Shown here: in pieces, positions 26,822-36,295 of the stretch | How the letters are laid out: every line of letters begins with the position of its first letter | How positions within the stretch are numbered: position 1 is the first letter of the stretch | NCBI RefSeq assembly: GCF_042675665.1 | Contig: NZ_JBHTJI010000001.1 | Location: forward strand, 1,488,001-1,552,000 | Source of the DNA: Mariniflexile jejuense | GTDB taxonomy: Bacteria; Bacteroidota; Bacteroidia; Flavobacteriales; Flavobacteriaceae | Reading direction: 5' to 3' | DNA: 64,000 nt | The notes under the pieces: generated by a model | Seen by the model: the letters and a program-made list of their open reading frames with translations, nothing else | Database searches by the model: none | What the model was told of the DNA's origin: nothing | Translations under genes and position numbers: made by a program

Positions 26822-27841
26822 ATGGGTATTTTACAGCGCAACTACTTAATAATAGTTTTATTACTTTGCAACTACATAGCATTAGCACAACAACCCGAAT
26901 TTTACGCAAACGGGCAACTAAAAGCAGAAGGCAAATACAAAAAAGACCAAAAAACAGGCGATTGGGTGTACTATCGTGAAGATGGTAGCATATCGTTAAA
27001 AGAGAGCTACAACCGTAAAGCCCCTAACATGAAAACGGTTGAATACTTTCACCCTAACGGAAAAACCAGCGCTACAGGTACGTTTATAAACAACTTAAAA
27101 TACGAAACATGGACGTGGTACCGTGAAGATGGCACCAAAGACCAAATGGGTACTTACATGAAAGATAAACCCTTTGGAAGCTTTAGCTATTTTGATAAAA
27201 ATGGTGTTTTAAAAGAAAAAGGCGAAATAATTGATGGTTTAATGCATGGTGTATGGGAATACTACTATACAAATGGTAAGCTACTAAAAAAAGGCGTTTT
27301 CTTAAGAGGTAAAGCCATTGGCGAATGGGAATGTTATGATTTTAATGGCAATTATGAAAATACTATGGTTTACCCCAATGCCTTTGATGATATTAAATTT
27401 TACGACCCAAAATCGAATTACCGTGCTTATGCCACAAACGAAGGCAAAGTACCTTACACAAAAAACTACCCTAACGGGAAACCCGAGGTTGTTGGACAAA
27501 AATACCGCGGCTATAATGATGGCGATTGGAAATGGTATTACGAAAATGGGCAACTTAAAGAAGAAGGTAGTTTTAAAGATGCTTTACCTACAGGCATTTG
27601 GAAAACTTACTACCCTGATGGTACTTTGCGCTCTGAAGGTACGATGTACAAAACTGGTTTCTCTAAAGATTTCATTCTATACCACCCCAATGGCAAGGTA
27701 AAATATAAAAACATTGACAGCGGTAAATATGCCACGTATTACGAAACAGGTGAACTCTATATTGAGGAGTTTAAAGTATTAGGAGTAACAACAGGTAAAA
27801 ACTACTACAATAAAAGCGGGAAGCTTGTAAAAAGTGAGTAA
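26822..27841 (+). CDS. Secreted MORN/YwqK-type repeat protein
   Basis: 339 residues with a signal peptide (MGILQRNYLIIVLLLCNYIALAQ) and about nine repeats of the form NGxLKxEGxYKDxxxTGxWxYYxxDG (for example FYANGQLKAEGKYKKDQKTGDWVYY). These are MORN-like repeats of the family often named YwqK antitoxin, although no toxin is next to it. In flavobacteria such proteins are exported; the function is unknown. ATG 26822 is chosen because the earlier in-frame TTG lies in the promoter. Single gene. Confidence 0.85.
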   Translation: MGILQRNYLIIVLLLCNYIALAQQPEFYANGQLKAEGKYKKDQKTGDWVYYREDGSISLKESYNRKAPNMKTVEYFHPNGKTSATGTFINNLKYETWTWYREDGTKDQMGTYMKDKPFGSFSYFDKNGVLKEKGEIIDGLMHGVWEYYYTNGKLLKKGVFLRGKAIGEWECYDFNGNYENTMVYPNAFDDIKFYDPKSNYRAYATNEGKVPYTKNYPNGKPEVVGQKYRGYNDGDWKWYYENGQLKEEGSFKDALPTGIWKTYYPDGTLRSEGTMYKTGFSKDFILYHPNGKVKYKNIDSGKYATYYETGELYIEEFKVLGVTTGKNYYNKSGKLVKSE

Positions 27842-27860
27842 TACGGTTGATTGCTAATGG

Positions 27861-30233
27861 TTAATTTTTAATAATTCGTTTAACCAAACTTACATTATTA
27901 GTTACTATTTTCACTAAATACATTCCTTGTGTTAAGTTTGATACATTGATATTAAAATTATTATTTAAAACCTCAAATGCTTTAACTGCTTTTCCTGTTA
28001 AATCAAAAACAGTAACATTCACTTTGCCTTGTGTGTTTTTATCTAATGAAATATTTAAAACATCTTGCACTGGTATTGGATACAAAATGCCATTGTTTCC
28101 ATTTTGCTTATCAAAACTGTTACTGCTTAGTGTTTTGTTTATATCGCCAATTACAGTTCCATAATTAACAAAATTATTAATTCCAGACCCGTTCCAATCT
28201 GATACATCTAAAGTACCATAGTTTACAAAGGTATTACCCACCGTAAGTACCGCATCACCATTTAAAACAAACGTACCGTTGTTGGTTACCACATCAACAT
28301 TTAAAGTACCGTTAGTATCTACATTCGTTTGCGAACAGGCATCGGTTTCTAGAGTATTAGCTACTTTTAACCAACCTGTTATTATGTTTAAAGTTGCACA
28401 ATTATTTAACTTTAAAGTACCCGCATGTTGATCGATAGCATCAACCAATACCGTAGCATTATTAATAATAGCAGTATCAAACCTAGAAGGTTGAAATGCT
28501 AAATCCCAATTTTGTATCTTTGCATAGCGGCTATCAACATCACCATCCCAAACAATATCTTGTACCGCTTTAAAAGCTCCAATATCATTTAAGTATTCCT
28601 CTAAATTGGTGTAACCATCATTATCATAATCATGGTTTCTATCGGTAGCATCATTAGGGTTTAGGTTTCTTTCAAGCTCCCAAGCATCGGGCATACCATC
28701 TAAATCTGTGTCCCAGTTTAAAGGTCGTTGTATCTGTGCTATTACGGGATAACCACCAACTTCATCGGGGTGATTTATAATACCATTACTTCTAGACCCC
28801 GCTGTAGCATTACCTGTAGCTGTTACATTAACTATTCTAACATCTACAGCATCTCGAATTGGTAGTGTTGCACCTGCACCTGCAAGTACAGATGTATACG
28901 AATCTGAAGCTGTTTGTGTAGCAATAATTGGTAAATCTGGTATTACAAATGTTGTTCCGCCAGAACCATCATAAGGGTCTAGTGGGTCTTCAGGAAACGA
29001 TACACGCGTATGTGGTTGGTTAACTTTAACCCACTCTAAATGATCGGACATATATTGCCCTTGCCATTCAGGATGTGCTTCACCTATAGCTGGACCAATA
29101 CCAGGATATGGTTCAACAATGGAGCTCCATTGTACACCTTTATAATACTTACCATCAACTAAAGATGTACCTTCCCAATTATTATTGGTTATTGTTGGAT
29201 GCCCTTCCATAACGTTACCATCTATATACCACCAACCAATAACTCCGGGTCCTGAATACCGCGACTTATTATTTAAACCTAAAGCTAGTGCAGTATCCCA
29301 TGTGCGTACTTCTGGCAATACAATACGAACTTTCAATTCTGGAGCTGGCAAAGACCAATTATAGTTATAGCCAGTTGCTGGACCGGGTTTATAGTAATTA
29401 TTAATAACATTCATGTGTGCCTCTTTACCTGCACCATCCATACTTCTATCGCGCCAATTAAAGATGACGTTATTACGAAAATCCATAAAATGCGAAAAAG
29501 AAATACTCGGGTTTCTACCTACATTACAAGCCATAAGGTTATGGTGATGGTTAGCGCCTTGTCCGCCCCATGTATTGGCAAACCCATGATTTTCTGGGTT
29601 AAGAGCTTCTGAAATAATACTCCATTGTACTGTTATATTTTTGGTAGGAATAAGTTTGCCTCCATCTAATTGGCAACGATACATAGACATATTTTCATCG
29701 GTTCCCCAACTTGAAGACACATGGTCTATCATAATATTTTTAGACACACTCATACCTACCAAACATTGTCCTGCACTTGGTTGATTTGGTATAGGTGCTG
29801 GACCCGATTTATCATAACTTCTACGAAAACGCATATATCTAATTAATATATCGTTTACCCTACCCGTCATGTTTACGGTTGCTCCTGCTATTATTACACC
29901 ATCACCTGGAGCTGTTTGCCCTGCTATTGTAATGTATGGATTAATAATTTGAACCTCACTTGTTAAATTAATAATACCCGACACATCAAAAACTATTGTA
30001 CGCGCACCAGAAGCTTGACATCCTGCTCTAAAACTTCCTGGTCCTGAATCGTTAAGGTTTGTTACATGGTAAACGTCACCGCCTCTACCACCTACAGTAA
30101 CAGCTCCAAAACCCTCTGCGCCTGAAAACGACGGAATATTTTGTGAACACAAGGTTTCATTAATAAAAAATGCTAGAACCAGAACTACTGTTTTAGCAAT
30201 ATCAATATTGGTGTGATGCAAACGATGCCCCAT
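27861..30233 (-). CDS. Pectate lyase-like protein, family PL1, T9SS-sorted
   Basis: 790 residues. Signal peptide (ending TLCSQ, about 31), then a PL1-type parallel beta-helix (about 34-420, starting FSGAEGFGAVTVGGRGGDVYHVTNL, with SGIINLTSEVQI and the VSSSWGTDE region). A calcium-type spacer follows (DTDLDGMPDAWELERN, DYDNDGYTNLEEY). A beta-solenoid module (about 565-700, IVWDGDVDSRYAKIQNW ... NNGTFVLNGDAVLTVG) and a type A sorting domain (LYPIPVQDVLNI ... GMYLVKIV) complete it. It would cleave polygalacturonate outside the cell by beta-elimination. Confidence 0.9.
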   Translation of the reverse strand: MGHRLHHTNIDIAKTVVLVLAFFINETLCSQNIPSFSGAEGFGAVTVGGRGGDVYHVTNLNDSGPGSFRAGCQASGARTIVFDVSGIINLTSEVQIINPYITIAGQTAPGDGVIIAGATVNMTGRVNDILIRYMRFRRSYDKSGPAPIPNQPSAGQCLVGMSVSKNIMIDHVSSSWGTDENMSMYRCQLDGGKLIPTKNITVQWSIISEALNPENHGFANTWGGQGANHHHNLMACNVGRNPSISFSHFMDFRNNVIFNWRDRSMDGAGKEAHMNVINNYYKPGPATGYNYNWSLPAPELKVRIVLPEVRTWDTALALGLNNKSRYSGPGVIGWWYIDGNVMEGHPTITNNNWEGTSLVDGKYYKGVQWSSIVEPYPGIGPAIGEAHPEWQGQYMSDHLEWVKVNQPHTRVSFPEDPLDPYDGSGGTTFVIPDLPIIATQTASDSYTSVLAGAGATLPIRDAVDVRIVNVTATGNATAGSRSNGIINHPDEVGGYPVIAQIQRPLNWDTDLDGMPDAWELERNLNPNDATDRNHDYDNDGYTNLEEYLNDIGAFKAVQDIVWDGDVDSRYAKIQNWDLAFQPSRFDTAIINNATVLVDAIDQHAGTLKLNNCATLNIITGWLKVANTLETDACSQTNVDTNGTLNVDVVTNNGTFVLNGDAVLTVGNTFVNYGTLDVSDWNGSGINNFVNYGTVIGDINKTLSSNSFDKQNGNNGILYPIPVQDVLNISLDKNTQGKVNVTVFDLTGKAVKAFEVLNNNFNINVSNLTQGMYLVKIVTNNVSLVKRIIKN

Positions 30234-30270
30234 AACGCATACAACTATTAAGTGTTAAAACTACAATTAC

Positions 30271-30278
30271 CAAATGTA
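30271..30278 (-). promoter_or_regulatory. -7 box of the PL1 lyase gene
   Basis: Minus strand TACATTTG matches TAnnTTTG, 37 bases before the ATG at 30233. Confidence 0.55.
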
Positions 30279-30459
30279 TAAATAATTTATAGTAAAAAAT
30301 TAAATAGTTAGATATAAAGCAAATACAACCGAAGAACATATTATTTAGAACTTCAATTTTAAAGATTACTATGCTAATACTTTTGTTGTAATCATATTTG
30401 TATTAGGTTATTTGATTGCAACAAAGCAATTTTATATTATTACATAACCAAAGGGCTAC

Positions 30460-31062
30460 TTATTTAAGTTCAGAAAGTATCAATTTTTTCTGTTTCAATG
30501 TGTTTTTCATGGCCTTTTCTCTAACCTTTGGATTATTACTATGAATTAACTCGTAATATTCAATAGGTACAACTTGCCAAGACAAGCCATATTTATCTTT
30601 ACACCATCCACAGGAACCTTCTTCGCCGCCATTGGCAGTTAGTGCTTCCCAATAATAATCAGTTTCTGCTTGGTCTTTGGTGTTAATAACAAAAGAAACT
30701 GCTTCATTAAATTTGAATAATGGGCCAGCGGCTAAAATACTAAACTCCATTCCTGCTATTTCAATTACTGCGGTTTCTATACCTGCATTATTTCCACTTT
30801 CATCAGTATCAAATTTGCGGAAATCTTTCAACTTACCATCTTTAAAAATAGATAAGTAATAATCTGCAACTGCTTTGGCATCTTTCTCTACCCACAAATA
30901 AGGTGTGATTTTTTGAGTAATCAAATTAGTGTTAGGTTTTGTGCTATCCATTTTAACTACAGTTTGATTGCTTGCATTGTTCGTGTTTTTTGTTCTATTT
31001 GAATTTGAACATGAGATTGTAAAAGTAAATACTATTGCAGTAAGAAGTATTAATTTATTCAT
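30460..31062 (-). CDS. VOC/PhnB-like lipoprotein
   Basis: About 200 residues. Lipoprotein signal peptide (MNKLILLTAIVFTFTISC, Cys18), a polar linker of about 40 residues, then a glyoxalase/VOC domain of the 3-demethylubiquinone methyltransferase-like (PhnB) type: ITPYLWVEKDAKAVADYYLSIF, AVIEIAGMEFSILAAGP, FNEAVSFVINTKDQAETDYYWEAL and GWCKDKYGLSWQVVP. Such domains bind metals or small molecules; here it is unusually exported. ATG 31062 begins the signal peptide; the longer frame starts at a TTG within an AACGTTTG sequence that is close to a -7 box and to the LacI operator seen at 60 kb. Confidence 0.83.
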   Translation of the reverse strand: MNKLILLTAIVFTFTISCSNSNRTKNTNNASNQTVVKMDSTKPNTNLITQKITPYLWVEKDAKAVADYYLSIFKDGKLKDFRKFDTDESGNNAGIETAVIEIAGMEFSILAAGPLFKFNEAVSFVINTKDQAETDYYWEALTANGGEEGSCGWCKDKYGLSWQVVPIEYYELIHSNNPKVREKAMKNTLKQKKLILSELK

Positions 31063-31183
31063 TTCAATAGGCGTTTTTAAAGTAACTAATTTAATAACCA
31101 AACGTTTAAGTTAACAAGTCTGCTTTAAATTTACACAAATCCTAAGTCTTCTAGTACTATAACTATTAATTATTATTTCTCAA

Positions 31184-33805
31184 TTAATCACCATCCATTT
31201 CTAAAATAAGGTTAGCTATTAATGCTGTCCAGCCTGTTTGGTGCGATGCGCCTAAACCTTCTCCTGTGTCACCATCAAAAAACTCGTAAAATAGATGCAG
31301 ATTTTTAAAGTGTTCATTTACTGCATACTGATTATCTGGAGCATCTGCATGGTATTGAAACTTGCCATCACTATTGGCTTCAAACAACTTTATTAAGCGT
31401 TTGGTAAGAGCATTTGCTATTTGTTTTAAATTAAGTTTATTACCTGAACCTGTTGGAAATTCATAAACATAGCTGTCGCCATAAAACGTGTAATACTTTC
31501 GTAACGATTGGATAATCATGTAATTAATTGGCATCCAAATAGGCCCACGCCAGTTGGAATTACCGCCAAACATACTTGAACGACTTTCACCAGGTTCGTA
31601 CTGAATTTGATGATGCCCATGATGTTCAAATACAAACGGATGTTTTTCATGGTATTTGGATAGTGAACGTATGCCATAATCAGATAAGAATTCATCTTCA
31701 TCTAACAAACGCTTTAATAAATGCTCCAACCTAAACCCACGCATAATAGAGAACAAATAATTGCCATCTTTATTGGCTTCATCTAAATTGGTAATTAACG
31801 ATGCTAAGTCTGGACGTGTGCGTATAATTTCATTTGCCCGTAAACGGAAGTCTTTTAATTCTTCAAACAAATCTTTATGCATAATTTCTACAGCAAACAT
31901 AGGAATTACACCTACTAATGAGCGTACACGTAATAAGTTGGTAGCGCCGTTTGCCATTTCAACTACATCATAGTAGAAGTTATCTTCATCATCCCACAAC
32001 GAAATATCTTTTTTACCTATGTGGTGCATAGCCCAAGCTATGTTTAAAAAGTGCCTAAAAAACTTTGCAGCTACTTCTTCATACATATTATCTGCTTTGG
32101 CAAGTTCTAGTGCCATACGCAGCATGTTTAATGAAAACATAGCCATCCAGCTAGTAGCATCTGCCTGTTGCATTCTGGCAATACCAGGTGGCATGTGGTT
32201 TCTATCGAACACGCCTATATTATCTAAACCTAAAAAGCCACCTTCAAATAAATCGGTACCATTTTTGTCTTTTTGGTTAACCCACCATGTGAAATTTATT
32301 AGTAGTTTTTGGAAGGCTTTTTCTAAAAATACCGTATCTGGTTTGCCTTTTAATTGCTTGTCTTTTTCATACACATGCCATACAGCCCAAGAGTGTACAG
32401 GTGGGTTTACATCGCTAAAATTCCATTCATACGCAGGTATTTGCCCGTTAGGGTGCATGTAATTTTCTTTTAATACCAGTAGCAATTGGTTTTTAGCAAA
32501 GTTTGGGTCTATTTCTACAAACGACGCCATATGAAATGCTAAATCCCATGCGGCATACCATGGATATTCCCATTTATCGGGCATAGAAATTACGTGCCTG
32601 TTGGTAAGGTGTTGCCAACTGTAATTGCGCATATTGGTACGGTTGGGTTTTGCTTCACCAGGACCGCCAAACAACCATTTAAACACATCGTAATAGTAAA
32701 ACTGCTTGGTCCATAACAAACCCGAAAAAGCACTTTTAACAATATGCTGTTGGTTTTCGGGTATCTGTTTTTTTATAGTTTCGTTGTAAAATGCTTCACA
32801 CTCTGTAATTCTTTCGTTAAAAACAGTATCAAAATCTGTCCATGCATCTTTAAGTTTGCTTTTACTTAAACGCATTTTCACGGTTTTTTCTTCACCCGCT
32901 TTAAGTGTTAGCTTATGCCAAACGGCAAACTTTGTACCGTTTAACTCTGGGTTAATGGTTGGTTTATTGTGTATTACATGGTCGTTAATACCATCTTTAA
33001 CATAATCAACATCATTTGGAATGTTATAAATACGTTTGTTATTGGTTTCATTTTCACAAAAAAGTTGTTTACCATTTTCATGGTACAAATAATAGCGTCC
33101 GTTTCGGGTGCTTCTTGCTTGCACACAATCATTTGAAATTGCTTTCATGCTAGGGCGTGTATGCTTTTTGTTGTGTTTCCAGAAATTACGAAACCAAAGG
33201 TGAGGCAAAACGTGAATACTAGCTTCTTTAGCGCCTCTATTCACTATGGTAATCTTCATTAAAATATCGTCTATGTCAGCTTTAGCGTATTCAATAAAAC
33301 AATCAAAATACGCATTGTCTTTAAAGGCTTCGGTATCTAACAGTTCGTATTCAGATTCGTATCTGCTTCTGCGGTTGCTATTAACTAAATCGGAATACGG
33401 AAATTCGTTTTGTGGATATTTATATAAGTACTTGCAATATGAGTGCGTTGGAGTTGATACTTGGTGAAAATAGAGTTCTTTCACATCTTCACCATGGTTG
33501 CCTTGGTTATTGGTAAGCCCAAATAAACGTTCTTTTAAAATAGGGTCTTTACCATTCCAAAAGGCTGGTGCTAAACATAGTATTTCGCGCGAGTCGCAAA
33601 ACCCACCAATACCCTCTTCGCCCCAACGGTAGGCATTACTACGTGCTTTTTCATGGTCTATAAACTCCCATGATTCGCCATATTCGCTATAATCTTCTCT
33701 TACAGTTCCCCATTGTCTTTCAGCTAAATATGGTCCCCATTTTTTCCAGTTTCTATAATTATCGCGTACTGATAAGCGTTCTGCTTCATGTCCTTTCTGA
33801 ATCAT
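31184..33805 (-). CDS. GH63-like glycoside hydrolase (MGH1-like domain)
   Basis: 873 residues without a signal peptide, so cytoplasmic. The early part (SVRDNYRNWKKWGPYLAERQWGTVREDYS) and the (alpha/alpha)6-barrel sequence (TNRHVISMPDKWEYPWYAAWDLAFH, IPAYEWNFSDVNPPVHSWAVWHVY, FEHHGHHQIQYEPGESRSSMFGGNSNWRGPIWMPINY) fit the GH63 / mannosylglycerate-hydrolase-like family. Bacterial members cleave alpha-glucosyl or mannosyl links, but the substrate here cannot be told. It follows no other sugar gene directly. A weak -7-like sequence lies upstream. Confidence 0.85.
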   Translation of the reverse strand: MIQKGHEAERLSVRDNYRNWKKWGPYLAERQWGTVREDYSEYGESWEFIDHEKARSNAYRWGEEGIGGFCDSREILCLAPAFWNGKDPILKERLFGLTNNQGNHGEDVKELYFHQVSTPTHSYCKYLYKYPQNEFPYSDLVNSNRRSRYESEYELLDTEAFKDNAYFDCFIEYAKADIDDILMKITIVNRGAKEASIHVLPHLWFRNFWKHNKKHTRPSMKAISNDCVQARSTRNGRYYLYHENGKQLFCENETNNKRIYNIPNDVDYVKDGINDHVIHNKPTINPELNGTKFAVWHKLTLKAGEEKTVKMRLSKSKLKDAWTDFDTVFNERITECEAFYNETIKKQIPENQQHIVKSAFSGLLWTKQFYYYDVFKWLFGGPGEAKPNRTNMRNYSWQHLTNRHVISMPDKWEYPWYAAWDLAFHMASFVEIDPNFAKNQLLLVLKENYMHPNGQIPAYEWNFSDVNPPVHSWAVWHVYEKDKQLKGKPDTVFLEKAFQKLLINFTWWVNQKDKNGTDLFEGGFLGLDNIGVFDRNHMPPGIARMQQADATSWMAMFSLNMLRMALELAKADNMYEEVAAKFFRHFLNIAWAMHHIGKKDISLWDDEDNFYYDVVEMANGATNLLRVRSLVGVIPMFAVEIMHKDLFEELKDFRLRANEIIRTRPDLASLITNLDEANKDGNYLFSIMRGFRLEHLLKRLLDEDEFLSDYGIRSLSKYHEKHPFVFEHHGHHQIQYEPGESRSSMFGGNSNWRGPIWMPINYMIIQSLRKYYTFYGDSYVYEFPTGSGNKLNLKQIANALTKRLIKLFEANSDGKFQYHADAPDNQYAVNEHFKNLHLFYEFFDGDTGEGLGASHQTGWTALIANLILEMDGD

Positions 33806-34052
33806 ATACTATGTATAAACGTTGCGTGTTATTCAAATATTTAAGGTGGTAGTTCTAAAAAAACAAACCATAATTACCTACTAATTGTAGGACAAACATG
33901 CTTGTTTTAATAGGCTTTTGAATAAAAATAAGTCTTTTTTCAAGAAGTTGTAGCGAGGTAGTAAACTATTGCTTAATTGCTGATTTTGATTGTATAGATT
34001 TAAAATGTCGCAAAAAAAAGTATCATAATTTAACGAACTCACAGGAATAAAT

Positions 34053-34850
34053 TTACCACTCGCGCAGTTTATTAAGTGCTTCTTGTTCCTCAATTTCTTT
34101 TTGTGGAATTACTTTTAAAAATGATGGATGCTGCTCGATAGCATACTCGATGCGTTTTACAATATCATCGGTACTTTCATTATCATAATCTATAACCAAT
34201 GGTTCTTTTATTTCCATGGTTTGAAGTATGTTTTTCTTTTTAATACGCAAGCCTTTTTTATCGAACGACCTACGAAAACCATCTATAACAATAGGTACTA
34301 CAACAGGTTTGTAGCGTTTAATAATATGTGCGGTTCCTTTTCTAATAGGTTTGAAAGGTGTTGTTGTACCTTGTGGAAAGGTAATTACCCAACCATCATC
34401 AAGTGCCTTTCCTATGTTTGAAATATCACTCATTTTTACTTGGCGGTTTACATCTTGCCCTTCTGCGCGCCACGTGCGCTCAATACTTATAGACCCTACA
34501 TAGGCTAATATTTTTGGCAGCAAGCCCGCTTTCATGGTTTCTTTTGCGGCTACATAATAAATATTAAGTTTTGGATTCCATAAATAACCAACGTTTTTTA
34601 TAGAATCTGTACGCCCACTTAAACTAGCGTTAAACACATGAAACATTGCCACTACATCGGCAAAATACGTTTGATGGTTTGAAATAAAAAGTACGTTTTT
34701 ATCTGGTAGGTTTTTAATAATTTCTGAGCCTTCAATTTGTAGTTCATTAAACCCACGAAAGCGCCTATGCGTTAGCGTTCCTAGAATTCTAATAAGCCAC
34801 TTTTTAACAATAAGTATATGGCCAAATGGATTTTTTTTAAACAATCCCAT
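34053..34850 (-). CDS. Lysophospholipid acyltransferase (PlsC-like)
   Basis: 265 residues. The acyltransferase core is recognisable: block I FISNHQTYFADV (His59, Asp65), block II SIERTWRAEGQDV and block III WVITFPQGTTTPFKP. The family normally has HX4D in block I; here five residues separate His and Asp, and block III reads FPQGT instead of FPEGT. These changes may define a flavobacterial subfamily with an altered acyl acceptor. It would transfer acyl chains to a lysophospholipid at the inner membrane. It lies 50 bases downstream of the Nudix gene on the same strand. Confidence 0.82.
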   Translation of the reverse strand: MGLFKKNPFGHILIVKKWLIRILGTLTHRRFRGFNELQIEGSEIIKNLPDKNVLFISNHQTYFADVVAMFHVFNASLSGRTDSIKNVGYLWNPKLNIYYVAAKETMKAGLLPKILAYVGSISIERTWRAEGQDVNRQVKMSDISNIGKALDDGWVITFPQGTTTPFKPIRKGTAHIIKRYKPVVVPIVIDGFRRSFDKKGLRIKKKNILQTMEIKEPLVIDYDNESTDDIVKRIEYAIEQHPSFLKVIPQKEIEEQEALNKLREW

Positions 34851-34900
34851 AAATCACACGTCAAATTGGTTAGTTATTACAAATGTAGTAAATCTATAAA

Positions 34901-35542
34901 CTACATAAGTTGTTTTAACAAGTCTTTTATCTCGCTAAGCATCATAGCTGTTGCACCCCAAACCACATGGTTGTTAAGTTTAAATGCAGGCACCTCAACC
35001 TCAATACTATACGATGTTTTTACGTATTGAGTTATAATACTAGCATCATCTAAAAAGTGGGTTAAAGCTACTTCAATAATGGCTTCAACCTCATCATCTT
35101 GCTTTATAAACTGTGGTGTTTCTTTTGAAATGGCAATAAACGGATACACATAAAAATTACTTGGTGGTATATAAACTTCACTTAAAGCACGAAGTACTTT
35201 AATGTTTTTTGACGGCACACCAACTTCTTCAAACGTTTCTCGTATTGCTGCGGCTTCAATAGAGGTATCTTGAGGTTCTAACTTGCCACCTGGAAACCCT
35301 ATTTGTGCTGAATGTACACCTTTATACGTTTTCCGTAAAATTAAAACCAAGTGTGTTTCCTGGTTGTTATTTGGGTAAAATAAGGCTACTACACCTGCGC
35401 TTTTAGCTGTTTTAATGGCTTCGGCTTGCTGTTTTAATAACTCTTGCCGAAATGGAGGCACCATTTTAAATTGCGATGCTTGGGCTGGTAGCGGTATATT
35501 TTTTATTTTTGAAGTTAAAATTAAAAAATCATCAAAATTCAT
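34901..35542 (-). CDS. CoA pyrophosphatase-type Nudix hydrolase
   Basis: 213 residues with a Nudix box (GFPGGKLEPQDTSIEAAAIRETFEEVGV, about 82-109; metal ligands Glu102, Glu105, Glu106). The family-specific LILRKTYKGVHSAQIGFPGGK and the downstream YVYPFIAIS agree with NudL-type enzymes that split CoA or its derivatives into 4-phosphopantetheine and 3',5'-ADP. Cytoplasmic. Its ATG is only 5 bases from the divergent cyclophilin ATG, so each promoter lies in the other gene. Confidence 0.9.
   Translation of the reverse strand: MNFDDFLILTSKIKNIPLPAQASQFKMVPPFRQELLKQQAEAIKTAKSAGVVALFYPNNNQETHLVLILRKTYKGVHSAQIGFPGGKLEPQDTSIEAAAIRETFEEVGVPSKNIKVLRALSEVYIPPSNFYVYPFIAISKETPQFIKQDDEVEAIIEVALTHFLDDASIITQYVKTSYSIEVEVPAFKLNNHVVWGATAMMLSEIKDLLKQLM
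35504..35511 (+). promoter_or_regulatory. -7 box of the cyclophilin gene, inside the Nudix gene
   Basis: TATTTTTG (TAnnTTTG), 36 bases before the ATG at 35548 and within the first codons of the opposite-strand Nudix gene. Confidence 0.55.
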
Positions 35543-35547
35543 TCTGT

Positions 35548-36261
35548 ATGCGCGTTATCTTAGTTTTATGTGGTTTTATTTTGTTTTTCAATTGTGAAGA
35601 TAAGCAAAGTAAAAAGAAAACAATTCCTAAAAAAGAAATAACAACGGTTGAAAAAAATGAAGTTGTAACAGGTGATGAAGACACTACCGATGTTGAAAAA
35701 AGAGCGTACCCAAAGCTAAACTCTAAAAACGCTATGGAATTCTTTTTACAATATGACAAAAAACACAAGGAGAATAAAGTACGTATTACTACCGATTTTG
35801 GAAACATTGATATTTTATTGTTTAATGAAACTAAGTTTCACCGCTCTAACTTTATATTTTTAACCAAACAAAAATATTATAACGGCACTCAGTTTTACAG
35901 AGTCATTAATAACTTTATCATACAAGGAGGAAGTGGTGACGATAAAAAAACAGCTAAAAAACGTGGTTATATAGGCAAATATTTATTACCACCTGATACC
36001 AAGCGTGGTTTTAAGCATGACAGAGGAGTTATATCAATGCCTAGTAGCGATATTGATAACCCACACAAACTAGCATCGCCTTACGAGTTTTTTATAGTAC
36101 AACAACAAGGTGGCGCACACTTTTTGGATGGTTATTATACCATTTTTGGAAAAGTTACAAAAGGTATGGATGTTGTTGATAAAATTGCTGCTGTTGAAAC
36201 CGATAGTTCAGACTGGCCTGTACAAAATGTATATATTAGGGATGTTGAAATTATTGAGTAA
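35548..36261 (+). CDS. Cyclophilin-type peptidyl-prolyl isomerase, lipoprotein
   Basis: About 237 residues. Lipoprotein signal (MRVILVLCGFILFFNC), a charged linker, then a cyclophilin domain from about 75: VRITTDFGNIDILLFNE, KYYNGTQFYRVINNFIIQGG (catalytic Arg region), RGVISMPSS, PYEFFIVQQQGGAHFLDG and FGKVTKGMDVVDKI. It would assist folding of periplasmic or outer-membrane proteins. The start at 35548 gives a proper lipoprotein signal; an upstream in-frame ATG at 35476 lies beyond the -7 box. Confidence 0.9.
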   Translation: MRVILVLCGFILFFNCEDKQSKKKTIPKKEITTVEKNEVVTGDEDTTDVEKRAYPKLNSKNAMEFFLQYDKKHKENKVRITTDFGNIDILLFNETKFHRSNFIFLTKQKYYNGTQFYRVINNFIIQGGSGDDKKTAKKRGYIGKYLLPPDTKRGFKHDRGVISMPSSDIDNPHKLASPYEFFIVQQQGGAHFLDGYYTIFGKVTKGMDVVDKIAAVETDSSDWPVQNVYIRDVEIIE

Positions 36262-36295
36262 AGGCTTTAAGCAAAAGTAACTTTCATCCTTTTTA

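Noticed and set aside
26822..27841. Toxin-antitoxin system based on the YwqK-type repeat protein
   Set aside because: The family name suggests an antitoxin, but the protein has a signal peptide and no small toxin gene lies beside it on either side.
32019..32462. Plus-strand open frame of 147 codons opposite the GH63-like gene
   Set aside because: Antisense shadow of a recognised enzyme, with cysteine- and serine-rich noise composition.
33881..34093. Possible 70-residue protein downstream of the acyltransferase gene
   Set aside because: It overlaps the acyltransferase C-terminus in another frame and has no domain, signal or ribosome site that would support it; the rest is ordinary intergenic sequence.
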